Positions 1 through 9,426 of a DNA stretch of 64,000 nucleotides are shown piece after piece. The number at the start of each line of letters is the position of its first letter. Positions within the stretch are counted from its first letter, which is position 1. The stretch covers positions 124,001 through 188,000 of the forward strand of contig CAVSDB010000003.1 in NCBI GenBank assembly GCA_963726755.1, read 5' to 3'. Source of the DNA: DATKIY01 sp963726755. Its GTDB lineage: Bacteria; Actinomycetota; Actinomycetes; JAHEKZ01. The notes under the pieces are model-generated. The model saw nothing but the letters and a program-made list of their open reading frames with translations. It ran no database searches and had not been told where the DNA came from. A program made the position numbers and the translations under genes.

Positions 1-189
1 TAACAATCCAGCAGAGGACTCGGAAACCCGAACCACGAAATCTCCGCCATCGTCTGTTTGAACTCGATAGTTAGCGTTGGTCAGACCCCCGCTGAGTTCG
101 CTGACGTCTCGACGTCGTCCAGACAGCACGCCGATGCGTTCGAAAAGTTGATCCAACTCGCGCGAGACGACGAACGCTTCAGCAGACAT
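1..189 (-). CDS. choline/aminoglycoside kinase-like phosphotransferase, N-terminal fragment
   Basis: The first 63 residues of a protein whose gene runs off the left edge of the window. The visible part contains GGLTNANYRV at residues 34-43, followed by a hydrophobic VVRV strand. This is the glycine-rich loop and first beta strands of the choline/ethanolamine kinase and aminoglycoside phosphotransferase (APH) fold, where ATP binds. The ATG is at 187-189, 10 bases after the stop of the upstream alpha/beta hydrolase, so the two are probably co-transcribed. The catalytic loop lies outside the window, so the substrate cannot be named. Confidence 0.7.
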   Translation of the reverse strand, partial: MSAEAFVVSRELDQLFERIGVLSGRRRDVSELSGGLTNANYRVQTDDGGDFVVRVSESSAGLL

Positions 190-199
190 GGTCTGAACG

Positions 200-1135
200 C
201 TAGTGGCCGAACGCCTCGTCGAGAAAGGTTCTGACGAATCGAGCCACGAGTTTGGGGTCTTCCATCTGGGCCACGTGACCAACCTGGGGAAGCATCACCA
301 CCTTGGCGCCGGGGATCGTGGCCGCTGCCCTTCGCGCTCGGCGAGGATCCACCAGGCGATCGTGTCCGCCATAGAAGACCAAGGTGGGGCAGTGGAGTGA
401 ACTGGCTTGGCGCCAGAGTCCGTTGGCGCTTGGGTCCAAGAACGCACGCAGCAAGCCACGCGCCGTCTTCGACAACGCATCACCCGCATAGTCGAGCGTG
501 ATGCGTCGCTGATACTCAGCAATGGCTTCGTTTCGCCGGGTCTGGCTGACTCGCGACGGATCACCGAAGTTGAGATCAAGCATGGCTTGGACTTGACGGT
601 CCGCAGGCAACTTGGCCAGCCGCTGCCAGATCTGCTCCCCTACACCGGGAATTGCCACCGCAGGGACACCAAGGGTGTGACGTCGCGGCCGAAGGTCAGG
701 CAAGGCGGGTGCGGTGAGTATCAACGACTTCACCAAGTCAGGACGAGTCGCCGCTAGTCGAACGGCTAGCGCGCCACCCAGTGAGTTGCCGAAGACATGA
801 ACCGGTGTTGTGCCGGCAGTAACGAAGGCCGCGAGCGCCGCGGTCAAACCGTCCACCGAGTAATCGTCAGCGTGAGCTGGCGGCGACCGACCGAACCCGG
901 GGAGGTCCGGAGCCCACGACGACATTCGATCGGCCATCAACCCCATGAGATCGGTCCAGTTGGTGGACTGGCCGCCGAGTCCGTGGACCATCACAGCACT
1001 CTCGCTCGGGCTATCACCGTCGCCTCGACCCGTACTAGTGCCGCGGACGAACAGACGGTGGGGGCCGAGCGTCTCGAACTCACCCGGCCACGGAGGGGCT
1101 TCCCCCACTGGCCACGAGGGCAAGTTGGACGTCAC
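200..1135 (-). CDS. alpha/beta hydrolase
   Basis: A 311-residue alpha/beta-fold hydrolase. It has the oxyanion-loop motif VHGLGG near residue 50, the nucleophile elbow GNSLGG near residue 117, an acid-bearing GGHDRLVDP and a C-terminal GHVAQME histidine, so the Ser-Asp-His triad is complete. The GTG start overlaps the stop of the upstream gene (GTGA), which indicates translational coupling in a three-gene operon with the hypothetical protein upstream and the kinase downstream. The family includes esterases, epoxide hydrolases and MenH-type lyases; nothing here separates these. There is no signal peptide, so the protein is probably cytoplasmic. Confidence 0.85.
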   Translation of the reverse strand: MTSNLPSWPVGEAPPWPGEFETLGPHRLFVRGTSTGRGDGDSPSESAVMVHGLGGQSTNWTDLMGLMADRMSSWAPDLPGFGRSPPAHADDYSVDGLTAALAAFVTAGTTPVHVFGNSLGGALAVRLAATRPDLVKSLILTAPALPDLRPRRHTLGVPAVAIPGVGEQIWQRLAKLPADRQVQAMLDLNFGDPSRVSQTRRNEAIAEYQRRITLDYAGDALSKTARGLLRAFLDPSANGLWRQASSLHCPTLVFYGGHDRLVDPRRARRAAATIPGAKVVMLPQVGHVAQMEDPKLVARFVRTFLDEAFGH

Positions 1136-1992
1136 GCTGTCAGTAAGAGAGATTCAATTCTGCGGTTCAGCGAGTCCAACGTTGCGCGGATCACAGCTTG
1201 CCTGACGTCCTCGCGAATGACTGAGACGCCGGTCAACCGTTCAGAACCCACGCGCGTCAGCATCGACACCACGACGACGACCGCGCGGTCCGGACCCAGT
1301 TGATTGACCTCGAGTTGTTCGAGCTCAAAGCGTGCCCTGCCCCCGACCACGCCTTCGACGGCGCTCAGTGTTGCCATCGCTACTGATCGGTGAACGCTGG
1401 TTGGCGTCGCGGCCGCGGACGCTTCGCCGGTGTAGGTCTGAGATAGCCAACTCAATGAGACCGACGTCGTGACACCAAGGCCAGCGGAAACCAACTGCAT
1501 TTTCTGAATCAGGATCCGGGAACCTCGTGCCGGAGTTACCTGCGGTGGTGGAGAGGTGTCTGCGGACGACTGGACGTTGCTTGCTTCCGCTTCGTTGTCC
1601 GTGTCGCCACCGTCGCGGTATCCAGGTACGGCTGTCAGCGTGGGGCGTTGCGGCTCAGGCTCGAGTTCGGGATATGGCTCGATCTCTGGAGTCAGCCGCT
1701 GCCCCGACTCGATGTCGAACTCAGCCGTCTGCTCGGAAGCGTTTCGCGCCGTAGACGTTGCTGACGGGAGCGACTCCTCGACGACCTGGACTCGGTTAGC
1801 GTCGACTGCCAGTCCGAACTGCTCGCGCAGAACCCGGTTGACCGACGTAGCAACAGCGATCTCGTCGGCCCCGGGGGACAATTGCAGCCGAAGTGTGCCA
1901 GCCCCATCTGTCCGCTCGTCGGGCTCAATATCGGCCGCAGCCACGCCAGGCACTGAGCGCAGGGCGTCGAGCAGCGTTGCTTCGGTACCCAC
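1132..1992 (-). CDS. conserved hypothetical two-domain protein
   Basis: About 286 residues, family not recognised. The N-terminal 80 residues form a small alternating beta/alpha unit that looks like an ACT- or BON-type fold. A long acidic, proline-rich linker follows, then a C-terminal domain of about 110 residues beginning RILIQKMQLVSAGLG, which has the hydrophobic pattern of a beta-sheet domain. No catalytic motif or membrane segment is visible. The GTG at 1992 is preferred because GGGGAGG lies just upstream. In-frame ATG (codon 7) and GTG (2031) alternatives lie further upstream and lack that site. First gene of the operon with the alpha/beta hydrolase. Confidence 0.7.
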   Translation of the reverse strand: MGTEATLLDALRSVPGVAAADIEPDERTDGAGTLRLQLSPGADEIAVATSVNRVLREQFGLAVDANRVQVVEESLPSATSTARNASEQTAEFDIESGQRLTPEIEPYPELEPEPQRPTLTAVPGYRDGGDTDNEAEASNVQSSADTSPPPQVTPARGSRILIQKMQLVSAGLGVTTSVSLSWLSQTYTGEASAAATPTSVHRSVAMATLSAVEGVVGGRARFELEQLEVNQLGPDRAVVVVVSMLTRVGSERLTGVSVIREDVRQAVIRATLDSLNRRIESLLLTA

Positions 1993-2167
1993 CCGCGCCC
2001 CCTCCCCTTGCATTAGCCCCGGCTCCCGCACTGAAGTGTCGCAAATATGACCCTATTCGCGTAGGACAAACCACCCAGGCCGTCACCCATCTGTCGTAAC
2101 GCTTATCGACCGATCTCGGACAGATCCTGAGCCCCCGAACGGTTACTAGGGAGTAGGCTCCGGCGCC

Positions 2168-2794
2168 ATGGCGTCGGTGGCAGCGGCTCGCGGTACGCGA
2201 CTTTCGCGACCTGAACGACGCCAGCAACTGCTCACGGCGGCCCGCGAGACGTTCGTTGCGTGCGGATATCACGCAGCCGCAATGGACGACATCGCCACGC
2301 GAGCTGGGGTCAGCAAGCCAGTCCTGTACCAACACTTCCCCAGCAAGCTGGAGCTCTATTTGGGGCTGCTGGACGCCAGCGCGCACGACCTTCTCCAGAC
2401 CATCCGAGATGCCCTGGCGGCTACTACCGACAACCACGAGCGCGTCGTCGGCACCGTGCGTGCCTACTTCGACTACGTCGCGGACGATGCCGGGGCCTTC
2501 CGACTGGTTTTCGAGTCTGACCTGACAGCAGAACCTGCGGTTCGGGCCCGGGTTGATCAACTGAACCACTCGTGCGCGACCGCGTTGAGTGAGGTGATCG
2601 CCGAGGACACCGGTTTTGACCCCGACTCCGCCGTTCTCCTGGCCGCCGGATTGACCGGCGCCGCCCAGGTCGCAGCACGGTGGTGGTTGTCGCACGATGG
2701 GGCCATCCCCCGTGACCGGGCCGAAGAAATGATGTCCGCCTTGTTGTGGCGCGGAATCTCGAGCTTCCCCCGGACAGACGAACTGTTCGACTAG
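2168..2794 (+). CDS. TetR family transcriptional regulator
   Basis: 208 residues. Residues 13-60 form the TetR helix-turn-helix: RRQQLLTAARETF, then MDDIATRAGVSKPVLYQHF, a classic recognition helix. A long alpha-helical ligand-binding and dimerisation domain follows (TetR_C type). The gene is divergent from the hypothetical-hydrolase-kinase operon, with 175 bases between, and is followed by DUF3107. Its target and ligand are unknown; self-regulation and control of the divergent operon are plausible. A TAGGCT hexamer 8 bases before the ATG could be a -10 element of a leaderless transcript. Confidence 0.92.
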   Translation: MASVAAARGTRLSRPERRQQLLTAARETFVACGYHAAAMDDIATRAGVSKPVLYQHFPSKLELYLGLLDASAHDLLQTIRDALAATTDNHERVVGTVRAYFDYVADDAGAFRLVFESDLTAEPAVRARVDQLNHSCATALSEVIAEDTGFDPDSAVLLAAGLTGAAQVAARWWLSHDGAIPRDRAEEMMSALLWRGISSFPRTDELFD

Positions 2795-2858
2795 GTCGTC
2801 AGTTAGCCTGAACCCTCATCGTCAATGCGAAGTCAAGCGTGCGGCCTGGAGGTCACTG

Positions 2859-3086
2859 GTGGAGGTCAAGATCGGTGTCAAAGGATCGCCGCGTGAATTG
2901 GTTGTCGAGACTGAGTTATCCGCGGACGAGATCGCTGCCGCCGTGCGTGAGTGCGCCGCCGATCCCCAGGGGTTGTTTCAACTAGACGACGCCAAAGGAC
3001 GCAGAATCCTCGTACCAAGCGACAAACTCGCCTACGTCGAGATCGGTGAGCAGGAGTCGCGTCGCGTCGGCTTCGGACCGATGTAG
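2859..3086 (+). CDS. DUF3107 domain protein
   Basis: A 75-residue protein with the full pattern of DUF3107: MEVKIGVKGSPREL, an acidic helix (SADEIAAAVRECA) and a C-terminal LVPSDKLAYVEIGEQE segment. DUF3107 is a small actinobacterial family of unknown function. The GTG start has GGAGG a few bases upstream. It sits between a TetR regulator and the convergent ferritin-like gene, next to a DEAD-box helicase, an order I recall from other actinobacteria. Confidence 0.9.
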   Translation: MEVKIGVKGSPRELVVETELSADEIAAAVRECAADPQGLFQLDDAKGRRILVPSDKLAYVEIGEQESRRVGFGPM

Positions 3087-3104
3087 CGCAAGTACTCCCC
3101 CCAG

Positions 3105-3818
3105 TCAGGCGGCCAGCCCGAGTGCGGCCATCCGTTTGCTGTGTGCCTCGGTCAAGCGCGTGAACATCTTGCTGAGTTCCATCAAGTCGACTCCTGGGCC
3201 GGTGAATCCGCCGGTGAGCAGCCCGGTAAGCGCTTCACGCTCAGCCGCGACCCGCTGCGCCTGACTCAGCGCCTCGCCCATCAGTCGGCGACCCCACAGC
3301 GCCAGCCGTCCCCCAATTCTGGGGTCTTGAACGATCGCTTCTCGAACCTTGGCGACTACGAAGTCGGAGTGTCCGGTGTCCTGAAATACCTCGAGGACAA
3401 GTTCCCTCGTCGGCGGATCGAGAAAGGTCGCGACCTCGCGATAGAAGTCCGCGGCAATCGCATCACCCACGTACGCCTTGACCAGGCCCTCGAGCCAATC
3501 CGCCGGAGACGTCGACGCATGAAAGGCATCGAGGGGTGCAACGAACGGCTGCATCGCCGCTTCGGCATCGACGCCCAACTCAGCTAAGCGACCACGCAGC
3601 AACTGGAAGTGGCCGAACTCTGCGCAAGCCATCTCGGCAACCTGTGCCTTGTCCGAGAGCGTTGGCGCCAGCGCCGAGTCGTCGCATAGCCGTTCGAACG
3701 CCGAGAGTTCGCCGTAAGCCAGCACCCCCAGGAGGTCGACAACGGCCGCGCGGTACTCCGGATCTTCGAGGGGATCGGTGGCGGGAGACTCCGGGTTCCC
3801 AGTCGAGTAGTCGGCCAT
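3105..3818 (-). CDS. ferritin-like diiron protein (MiaE-like fold)
   Basis: 237 residues from an ATG at 3816-3818. The sequence forms a four-helix bundle with metal-ligand candidates in LAYGELSAFERL, in EMACAEFGHFQLL (an ExxH motif), and in the later DAIAADFYREV and FQDTGHSDFV segments. This spacing resembles the ferritin-like family related to the tRNA hydroxylase MiaE. The reaction is unknown; a diiron oxygenase or oxidase role is an inference. Divergent from the DEAD-box helicase, as in related actinobacteria. The longer in-frame extension upstream is basic, low in family-like features, and probably untranslated. Confidence 0.8.
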   Translation of the reverse strand: MADYSTGNPESPATDPLEDPEYRAAVVDLLGVLAYGELSAFERLCDDSALAPTLSDKAQVAEMACAEFGHFQLLRGRLAELGVDAEAAMQPFVAPLDAFHASTSPADWLEGLVKAYVGDAIAADFYREVATFLDPPTRELVLEVFQDTGHSDFVVAKVREAIVQDPRIGGRLALWGRRLMGEALSQAQRVAAEREALTGLLTGGFTGPGVDLMELSKMFTRLTEAHSKRMAALGLAA

Positions 3819-3992
3819 GCCCGAAGGGTAACCACCCGACCGGGTAGGATGGCAGCACCATCGCGGTGCGGCCGGAACCGTCGCGCGCACCGAGTCACCT
3901 CGACTCGACCGCAGACGCCGGCTCCAGTACGACTTCACCAGACCATCTGATCGTGGAGCGCCGGCCCCCGCCCGACGTGTGAGGCGGAAGCC

Positions 3993-5560
3993 CTGACTAC
4001 CTTCGCTGAACTCGGCATCCGAGCCGAGACTGTGGCTGATCTAACGACCATTGGCATCACCGATGCCTTCCCGATCCAAGCGATGACCCTTCCCGTGGCG
4101 CTCGATGGCCACGACGTCATCGGACAAGCCAAGACCGGAACCGGAAAGACTCTGGGCTTTGCGCTACCCATGCTCGAGAAGGTCGTGGCGCCAAATGACC
4201 CGGTTCACCCCGACCACGAGCCGCACGCCACACCCCAGGGTTTGGTTGTCGTCCCGACGCGCGAACTCGCCATTCAGGTGGCTGGCGAAATCCGACACGC
4301 AGGCAAGACCCGCGGGGTTCGCGTTCTGACCGTTTACGGCGGACGTTCCTACGAACCACAGATCGAAGCCCTTGAAGCCGGCGTCGACATCGTTGTCGGC
4401 ACCCCCGGACGACTGCTCGATCTTGTCGAGAAACGCCACCTGCACCTCGGTGCGGCCAAGGTGCTCGTCCTGGACGAGGCTGACGAGATGCTCGACATGG
4501 GCTTCCTGCCCGACGTGGAGCGCATCGTTGCGCTCACCCCGGCCGACCGTCAGACGATGTTGTTCTCGGCGACCATGCCCGGCGACGTTGTGACTTTGGC
4601 TCGCCGCTACATGGACCAGCCAACACACATTCGCGCGGTGGATCCTGACGAGGACGGCAGCCAGCTCGTCAAGCTCGTCCAGCAGCACGTATTCCGCGCG
4701 CATCCCCTCGACAAGCCCGAGATTGTCGCTCGCATTCTGCAGGCCGACGGTCGTGGACCGACGGTGATCTTCTGCCGCACCAAGCGTCACGCCCAGCGAC
4801 TCAACGACGACCTGGCCGAGCGCGGCTTCGCCGTTGGCACCGTCCACGGTGACCTTGGGACAGGGCGCTCGCGAGCAGGCCATGCGCGCCTTCCGTAACG
4901 GCAAAGTCGACGTGCTCGTGGCCACCGATGTGGCGGCCCGCGGGATCGACGTTGAGGGCATCACTCACGTCATCAACTTCAGTTGTCCCGAGGACGAGAA
5001 GACCTACGTCCACCGCATCGGACGTACTGCACGTGCGGGTGCGTCCGGAGTTGCCGTCACGTTCGTCGACTGGGAAGACCTGCCGCGCTGGAGTCTGATC
5101 AACAAAGCCCTCGAACTCGGATTCGAAGAGCCGAGAGAGACGTACTCGACGTCCGACTACCTCTATAGCGAGTTGGCTATTCCCGATCGAGGTCGACGGT
5201 GTCCTCCCCAGGGCACGCCGCACCAAGGCGGGCCTGTCCGCTGAGAAGGTCGAAGACCTCGGTGAGACCGGACGCAAACCTCGAACCTCGGGCCGACCAG
5301 CCAAGGGACAGGGCTCCAGCCAACGCCAGGATCGTTCGCGAAGTGGTTCGCGTCCCTCAGACAGCAAGCCAACAGGGACCGCCAGCAAGTCACGCGATCG
5401 CAATCGCACGCGAGGCGGCCAGCCAGTGGCCAGTGACAGCGGGTCGACTGAGGCAGGAGCACCCTCGACGGGTTCCTCGACGAGTACCACGCGTCGACGC
5501 CGTCGACGCCGCTCTGGCGGCAGTGGTGCGTCTACTCCATCGACTCCGACGGATGGCTAG
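3993..5560 (+). CDS. DEAD-box ATP-dependent RNA helicase, two +1 frameshifts
   Basis: RNA helicase reconstructed from three reading frames. Frame one has the Q motif (GITDAFPIQ), motif I AKTGTGKT, Ia PTRELAIQ, Ib GTPGRLLD, motif II DEAD and motif III SAT. It then shifts near 4857-4859, where GGG stands where GG would continue HGDLGQGAREQ. Frame two carries motif V (ATDVAARGIDV) and motif VI (HRIGRTARAG). It shifts again near 5185, giving a basic, Ser/Gly-rich tail that ends in an RRRRRR cluster before a stop at 5560. The family pattern begins TTF.ELGI, which here needs a CTG start at 3993; a GTG at 4032 is the alternative. Both shifts are single extra bases, so sequencing error is likely. Confidence 0.82.
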
Positions 5561-5585
5561 CCGCACCTCCCGATAGCGTCAAGCT

Positions 5586-6086
5586 ATGGACAGTCGCGTC
5601 GAACCAGCGCCGAACAGCGATGAGCGAACCCTTCTCGGGGAGTTCTTGGACTTCCAACGCGCCACCTTCGAGTGGAAGATCGTTGGTCTCGACCGGGATC
5701 AGTTGATCGAGCATCACGTCCCCTCCAAGACGACGCTGTTGGGGATCTTGAAGCATCTGATTGATGTCGAACACTGGTGGTTCACGGTGGTTTTCGACGG
5801 TCAACCCGACACGTCCTACTTCTGGGAACGTGACGGCGTCTTCGACTCAGAATTCGACATCAGTCCAGACGACGACTTCGACGAGATTTTGATGATGTAT
5901 CGGCGAGAATGCGCGCAGAGTCGGGCGATTGTCGAAGCTGCTCCCTCACTCGATGACATCGCGGCTCATCCAGACAAGGAACAATCGCTTCGCTGGATCA
6001 TGGTTCACATGATTGAGGAGACGGCGCGTCACGTCGGGCACGCCGACATCTTTCGTGAACTTGCGGACGGCGAAACCGGCGAGTGA
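5586..6086 (+). CDS. DinB family protein (DUF664-like)
   Basis: 166 residues. A four-helix DinB/YfiT-like fold is indicated by SKTTLLGILKHLIDVEHWWF and, near the C-terminus, MIEETARHVGHADIFRE. The three histidines in these segments are placed as the usual metal-binding triad. In actinobacteria this group (DUF664, mycothiol-dependent maleylpyruvate isomerase-like) includes mycothiol S-transferases. A thiol-transferase role fits the mycothiol gene at the other end of the window, but is an inference. The ATG follows the helicase stop by 25 bases. Confidence 0.82.
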   Translation: MDSRVEPAPNSDERTLLGEFLDFQRATFEWKIVGLDRDQLIEHHVPSKTTLLGILKHLIDVEHWWFTVVFDGQPDTSYFWERDGVFDSEFDISPDDDFDEILMMYRRECAQSRAIVEAAPSLDDIAAHPDKEQSLRWIMVHMIEETARHVGHADIFRELADGETGE

Positions 6087-6111
6087 GCACTCAGGTTCAC
6101 CATCTGCAGCG

Positions 6112-6705
6112 CTAGTCGTCTCCCACCACAACGCCGTGCTGCTCGGCGTACATCACGGCACCGGACAGATCCATGCGGGTGCCGCGCAGACTGGCCTCTC
6201 CCAGATCGACGCCAATCAAAGTGGCCCCGCGAAGATCTGCGCCAAACAACGTGGCATGACGAAGATTCGCATGCGAGAGGTCAGCCTCCCGTAACGAAGC
6301 GTCCGTGAGGTCAGCTCCCGACAGGTCGGCGTCATAAAGCATCACTTTCTCGAATCCGACGCGAGCCAATTGCGCATCGCGCATCGTTACTCCGCGCCAC
6401 TGCCCACCCTTCACGGTCATAGGTTGCATAGTGCAGTTGCTGAAGCTACTTCCGTTCATCTTGCAACCATCGAGCGTGACGTCGAAAAAGGATGTGCGGT
6501 CGAATTCACATCCGACGAACACCGATCCAGCATGAGTCGAGGCATTGAACTTACATCTGACGAACACGCAGGACTCGAACGCAGCGGCCTGACTCAATGA
6601 CTCGGTGAAATCGACGTCGCGAAACGTACAGTCGCGGAACTGCTCGCCCGTGAGGTCGCGGCCATACCAATCGAGTTGCTCAAAGACTTCTGCTTCGTAC
6701 GTCAT
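6112..6705 (-). CDS. pentapeptide repeat protein
   Basis: 197 residues made almost wholly of pentapeptide repeats of the A(D/N)LXX type. Examples are ADLSGADLTDASLREADLSH and, earlier, degenerate repeats such as FESCVFVRCKFN. These fold as a right-handed quadrilateral beta helix. Some family members mimic DNA and protect gyrase (Qnr/MfpA); nothing here proves this role. The ATG at 6703-6705 is chosen because the longer upstream extension is not repeat-like. Convergent with the DinB gene. Confidence 0.88.
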   Translation of the reverse strand: MTYEAEVFEQLDWYGRDLTGEQFRDCTFRDVDFTESLSQAAAFESCVFVRCKFNASTHAGSVFVGCEFDRTSFFDVTLDGCKMNGSSFSNCTMQPMTVKGGQWRGVTMRDAQLARVGFEKVMLYDADLSGADLTDASLREADLSHANLRHATLFGADLRGATLIGVDLGEASLRGTRMDLSGAVMYAEQHGVVVGDD

Positions 6706-6716
6706 GTGTCGACTTC

Positions 6717-7082
6717 TCACAACGCGATCTGGACACTCACCCACGTGCGGTGGCGACAAGCCGGGCAGCGCATCCACGAGCCGTGACGCGGTTTGATGAA
6801 CGGCAAGTGCACCGACGGCACGACGTGCTGCAACGCGGCGGTCGGGCTCAGCACCGTCTGCTCACCGCAACGTCCACAGTCGATAACCACCGACCCGAAT
6901 GCCGACGGCGGTGGTTCGACTCGCGACGGCGAGACGCTGTAGAGGGCTCGTTTGCCCTCGAGATCGGCTGGCGCGTCGTCAATGGTTGGACGACCGTCTG
7001 CTACGTCCACCTTGGGCAGTCGACTGAAATCGGAACCCTTCGGCGGGCTCTTTTGTCGACGGGGCTTGTCCGGTCCCGTCAT
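6717..7082 (-). CDS. small protein with a CxxC zinc-ribbon-like C-terminus
   Basis: 121 residues. The first half is basic and disordered. The second half has DCGRCGEQ and MRCPACRHRTWV, two CxxC pairs about 40 residues apart, which suggests one zinc site. Its ATG overlaps the stop of the ParA gene by four bases (ATGA), so it is translated with ParA. Function unknown; a ParA-associated role is an inference from the coupling. Confidence 0.72.
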   Translation of the reverse strand: MTGPDKPRRQKSPPKGSDFSRLPKVDVADGRPTIDDAPADLEGKRALYSVSPSRVEPPPSAFGSVVIDCGRCGEQTVLSPTAALQHVVPSVHLPFIKPRHGSWMRCPACRHRTWVSVQIAL

Positions 7083-7846
7083 GCAGCCAACTCCTGCGCA
7101 GAGATCCGCCGCGCCAGTTCGCGGTAAGCCTGCGCCCCCTTGCTACCCGCAGACGTCACGAGAATGGACTGACCGATCGCCGGCGCCTCAGCAAACCGAA
7201 CTGACCTTGCGATTGGCGGCTCCAATACCTGCACGCCGTATCTCGTCTCAACATCACTGAGCACAGCGCGCGCGTGCGTGGTACGCCCATCGAAAAGCGT
7301 CGGTAAGACCCCGAGTACCCGCAACTTCGGATTCGTTAACCGCTGGATCTCGTGCACGGTGTCGAGAAGTTGACCAACGCCACGATGTGACAACGTCTCA
7401 CACTGCAGCGGGATCAGCAGTTCGTCGGCCGCCGTCAAAGCGTTCAGGGTCAACACACCAAGCGATGGCGAGCAGTCGATCAGGATGAAGTCGTACCGAC
7501 TGTCCAGGTCATCGAGCGCACTACGCAGTACGTACTCACGCCCCGCGCGCTCATGCAGTGCGATCTCGCTGCCGGTCAAATCGATGTGGCTGGGGAGCAA
7601 GTCCACGCCGTCTGACGTCTTGTGCACCGCCATGCTTGCGGTGACCCGACCCATGAGTACGTCGTGGACTGAAAGTTCCAGCACATCCGGGTCCACGCCC
7701 AACGAGAACGTGAGGCAGGCCTGCGGGTCGAGGTCGACAACCAGCACCCGGTGCCCGAGTTCGGCGAGGGCTACACCCAGAGAGGCAACGGTCGTGGTTT
7801 TGGCCACGCCACCCTTCTGGTTCGCCACGGCGATGGTGCGAGTCAC
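7079..7846 (-). CDS. ParA family ATPase (orphan)
   Basis: 255 residues from a GTG at 7846 with GGGAGG just upstream. It carries the deviant Walker A of the MinD/ParA class (NQKGGVAKTT, residues 8-17), the switch I VDLDPQACLT, and the Walker B-like FILIDCSPSLG. ParA ATPases dimerise on DNA and position DNA or protein cargo. No ParB and no parS-like site was seen nearby, and the chromosomal parAB pair is normally near oriC, so this is probably an orphan that positions another cargo. Translationally coupled to the small zinc-ribbon protein. Confidence 0.93.
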   Translation of the reverse strand: MTRTIAVANQKGGVAKTTTVASLGVALAELGHRVLVVDLDPQACLTFSLGVDPDVLELSVHDVLMGRVTASMAVHKTSDGVDLLPSHIDLTGSEIALHERAGREYVLRSALDDLDSRYDFILIDCSPSLGVLTLNALTAADELLIPLQCETLSHRGVGQLLDTVHEIQRLTNPKLRVLGVLPTLFDGRTTHARAVLSDVETRYGVQVLEPPIARSVRFAEAPAIGQSILVTSAGSKGAQAYRELARRISAQELAA

Positions 7847-7894
7847 TCGACCTCCCGTCCAGCGCCACAAGGCCCTGCGCCTATTGTGCCCGCC

Positions 7895-8758
7895 GTGAGC
7901 ATTCCACCCTTTCTAGACCTCCCGCCAGGGGTCACCTCGGAGACCCTGGTCACAAGCCGTGGCCAGTTCGCCGTGCTCGACAACCTGGCAGCACTCCCCC
8001 ACTCCGCTGCTGCCAGCCGGACGGCCGTGATGCTGCCTGGCTTCACTGGGAGCAAAGAGGACTTCATCGCGATCCTGCGGCCACTGGGACGCAGCGGCGT
8101 TCGCGCGATCGCGCTGGACCTGCGCGGGCAGTACCAAACCCCTGGTCCCGCCGAAGCCGACGAGTATTCACTGGCCGGGTTCGCTGCCGACGTTCTAGCG
8201 CTCATCGACAAGCTCGGTGAACCAGTGGACGTGATCGGGCACTCGATGGGGGGGCTCATCGCACGAGAGGTTGCACTCGCTAACCCGCTGCTGTTGCGCA
8301 GTCTCGTGCTGATGGACTCCGGACCGGAGGCCCTACCGGAGCCCCAACAACAGCGCCTGCGACAGTTCGCCGGACTGCTCGCCGAACACGGGCTCGCGGT
8401 CGTCTGGGCAGCAAAGCAGGCAATGGACGAAGAACAGGGACTCGCACTCCCCACCGAGCCGCGTACGGGCGAGTTCCTGACCGCACGCTTTCTCGCGAAT
8501 CAACCCGGCTCTCTGCTAGCGATGGTCGACCTGCTCTGCGCTGAACCAGATCGCACCGACGAACTGGCCGCGCTTGCCCCCCAGACGTTGGTATTGACGG
8601 GCGAGCGTGACGACGTGTGGTCGGCCGAGCAACAGCAAGCAATGGCAGCTGCGTTGGAAGCTCGCTACGTGCAACTCGATGGTGTCGGTCATTCCCCTGC
8701 AGCAGACGCACCCGACCAGACGGCAGCAGCCATCCTGGACTTCTGGGGAATGAACTAG
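7895..8758 (+). CDS. alpha/beta hydrolase
   Basis: 287 residues from GTG 7895, divergent from parA with 48 bases between. It has PGFTGSKEDF (oxyanion loop), DLRGQ, the nucleophile elbow GHSMGG, GERDDVW (acid) and GVGHSPAADAP (histidine), so the catalytic triad is complete. There is no signal peptide. The substrate is not predictable. Its stop overlaps that of the DUF6758 gene on the other strand (8755-8758). Confidence 0.88.
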   Translation: MSIPPFLDLPPGVTSETLVTSRGQFAVLDNLAALPHSAAASRTAVMLPGFTGSKEDFIAILRPLGRSGVRAIALDLRGQYQTPGPAEADEYSLAGFAADVLALIDKLGEPVDVIGHSMGGLIAREVALANPLLLRSLVLMDSGPEALPEPQQQRLRQFAGLLAEHGLAVVWAAKQAMDEEQGLALPTEPRTGEFLTARFLANQPGSLLAMVDLLCAEPDRTDELAALAPQTLVLTGERDDVWSAEQQQAMAAALEARYVQLDGVGHSPAADAPDQTAAAILDFWGMN

Positions 8759-9396
8759 CCAGCAGCGGCAGGACGCCATCGCGGCGACGGCGCTCCCAGC
8801 GGCACTTCACTGGCGGACTGCGCATCACGCAGATCGATCAGCGACACATCACCGTGCAGCACGAGCACTGCTTCCATCGGCCAAGCGATCGCCCACAACC
8901 AACGGCCCGCCGCTTCGCCTAGGTACGCGGAGCGGTCCCCCGCCGAGGGAACTTCCCACAGAGCCGTTTCATGTTGCCCGGCATTGACGCGTGTGCGTGG
9001 GGCCCTCTCGAACTCGCCGATCCCGGCGTCGGGTCCTGGTAAGCCCGCGTATCCGGCACCTAATCCCACTCCAGGCTCCTCTGCGACCAGCACCAAGTCC
9101 GCAGGTCCAGCACGGAAGGTTGGGCCAGACAGCATGACAGCTGTCGCGACGCCCGGATGTCGTGCATCACCTGCCACAACGGCGCCAGTCACCACCCACC
9201 CCACCGGCAGGGGCCATGGCAGCCAGACAGGAACCTGCGATGTCGCGATGACGGACATGAGCCAGTCAGGAGTCCAATTAGTCGGCGGGCGAACGGGTGC
9301 AACGGCACCGTGTTCTGAGCATTGCCACCCATTGACCATCGCATTCGGCGGCGTCACCGATCCACCACATCGCGGGCAGAACGGCTCTATAGCCAC
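8755..9396 (-). CDS. DUF6758 family protein
   Basis: 213 residues. An N-terminal zinc-ribbon-like CPRCGG followed by WQCSEHG, then a hallmark VPVWLPWPLPVGW segment and GLGAGYAGLPGPDAG. These match the actinobacterial DUF6758 family as I know it; function unknown. Typical full length. The gene is convergent with the alpha/beta hydrolase (4-base overlap), matching the arrangement with ParA in relatives. Confidence 0.82.
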   Translation of the reverse strand: MAIEPFCPRCGGSVTPPNAMVNGWQCSEHGAVAPVRPPTNWTPDWLMSVIATSQVPVWLPWPLPVGWVVTGAVVAGDARHPGVATAVMLSGPTFRAGPADLVLVAEEPGVGLGAGYAGLPGPDAGIGEFERAPRTRVNAGQHETALWEVPSAGDRSAYLGEAAGRWLWAIAWPMEAVLVLHGDVSLIDLRDAQSASEVPLGAPSPRWRPAAAG

Positions 9397-9426
9397 GCAC
9401 GCACGTTCCCGCGTACCGTTCTCCCG

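Noticed and set aside
4164..4964. Open frame antisense to the DEAD-box helicase
   Set aside because: It overlaps the conserved helicase motifs on the other strand and has no family features.
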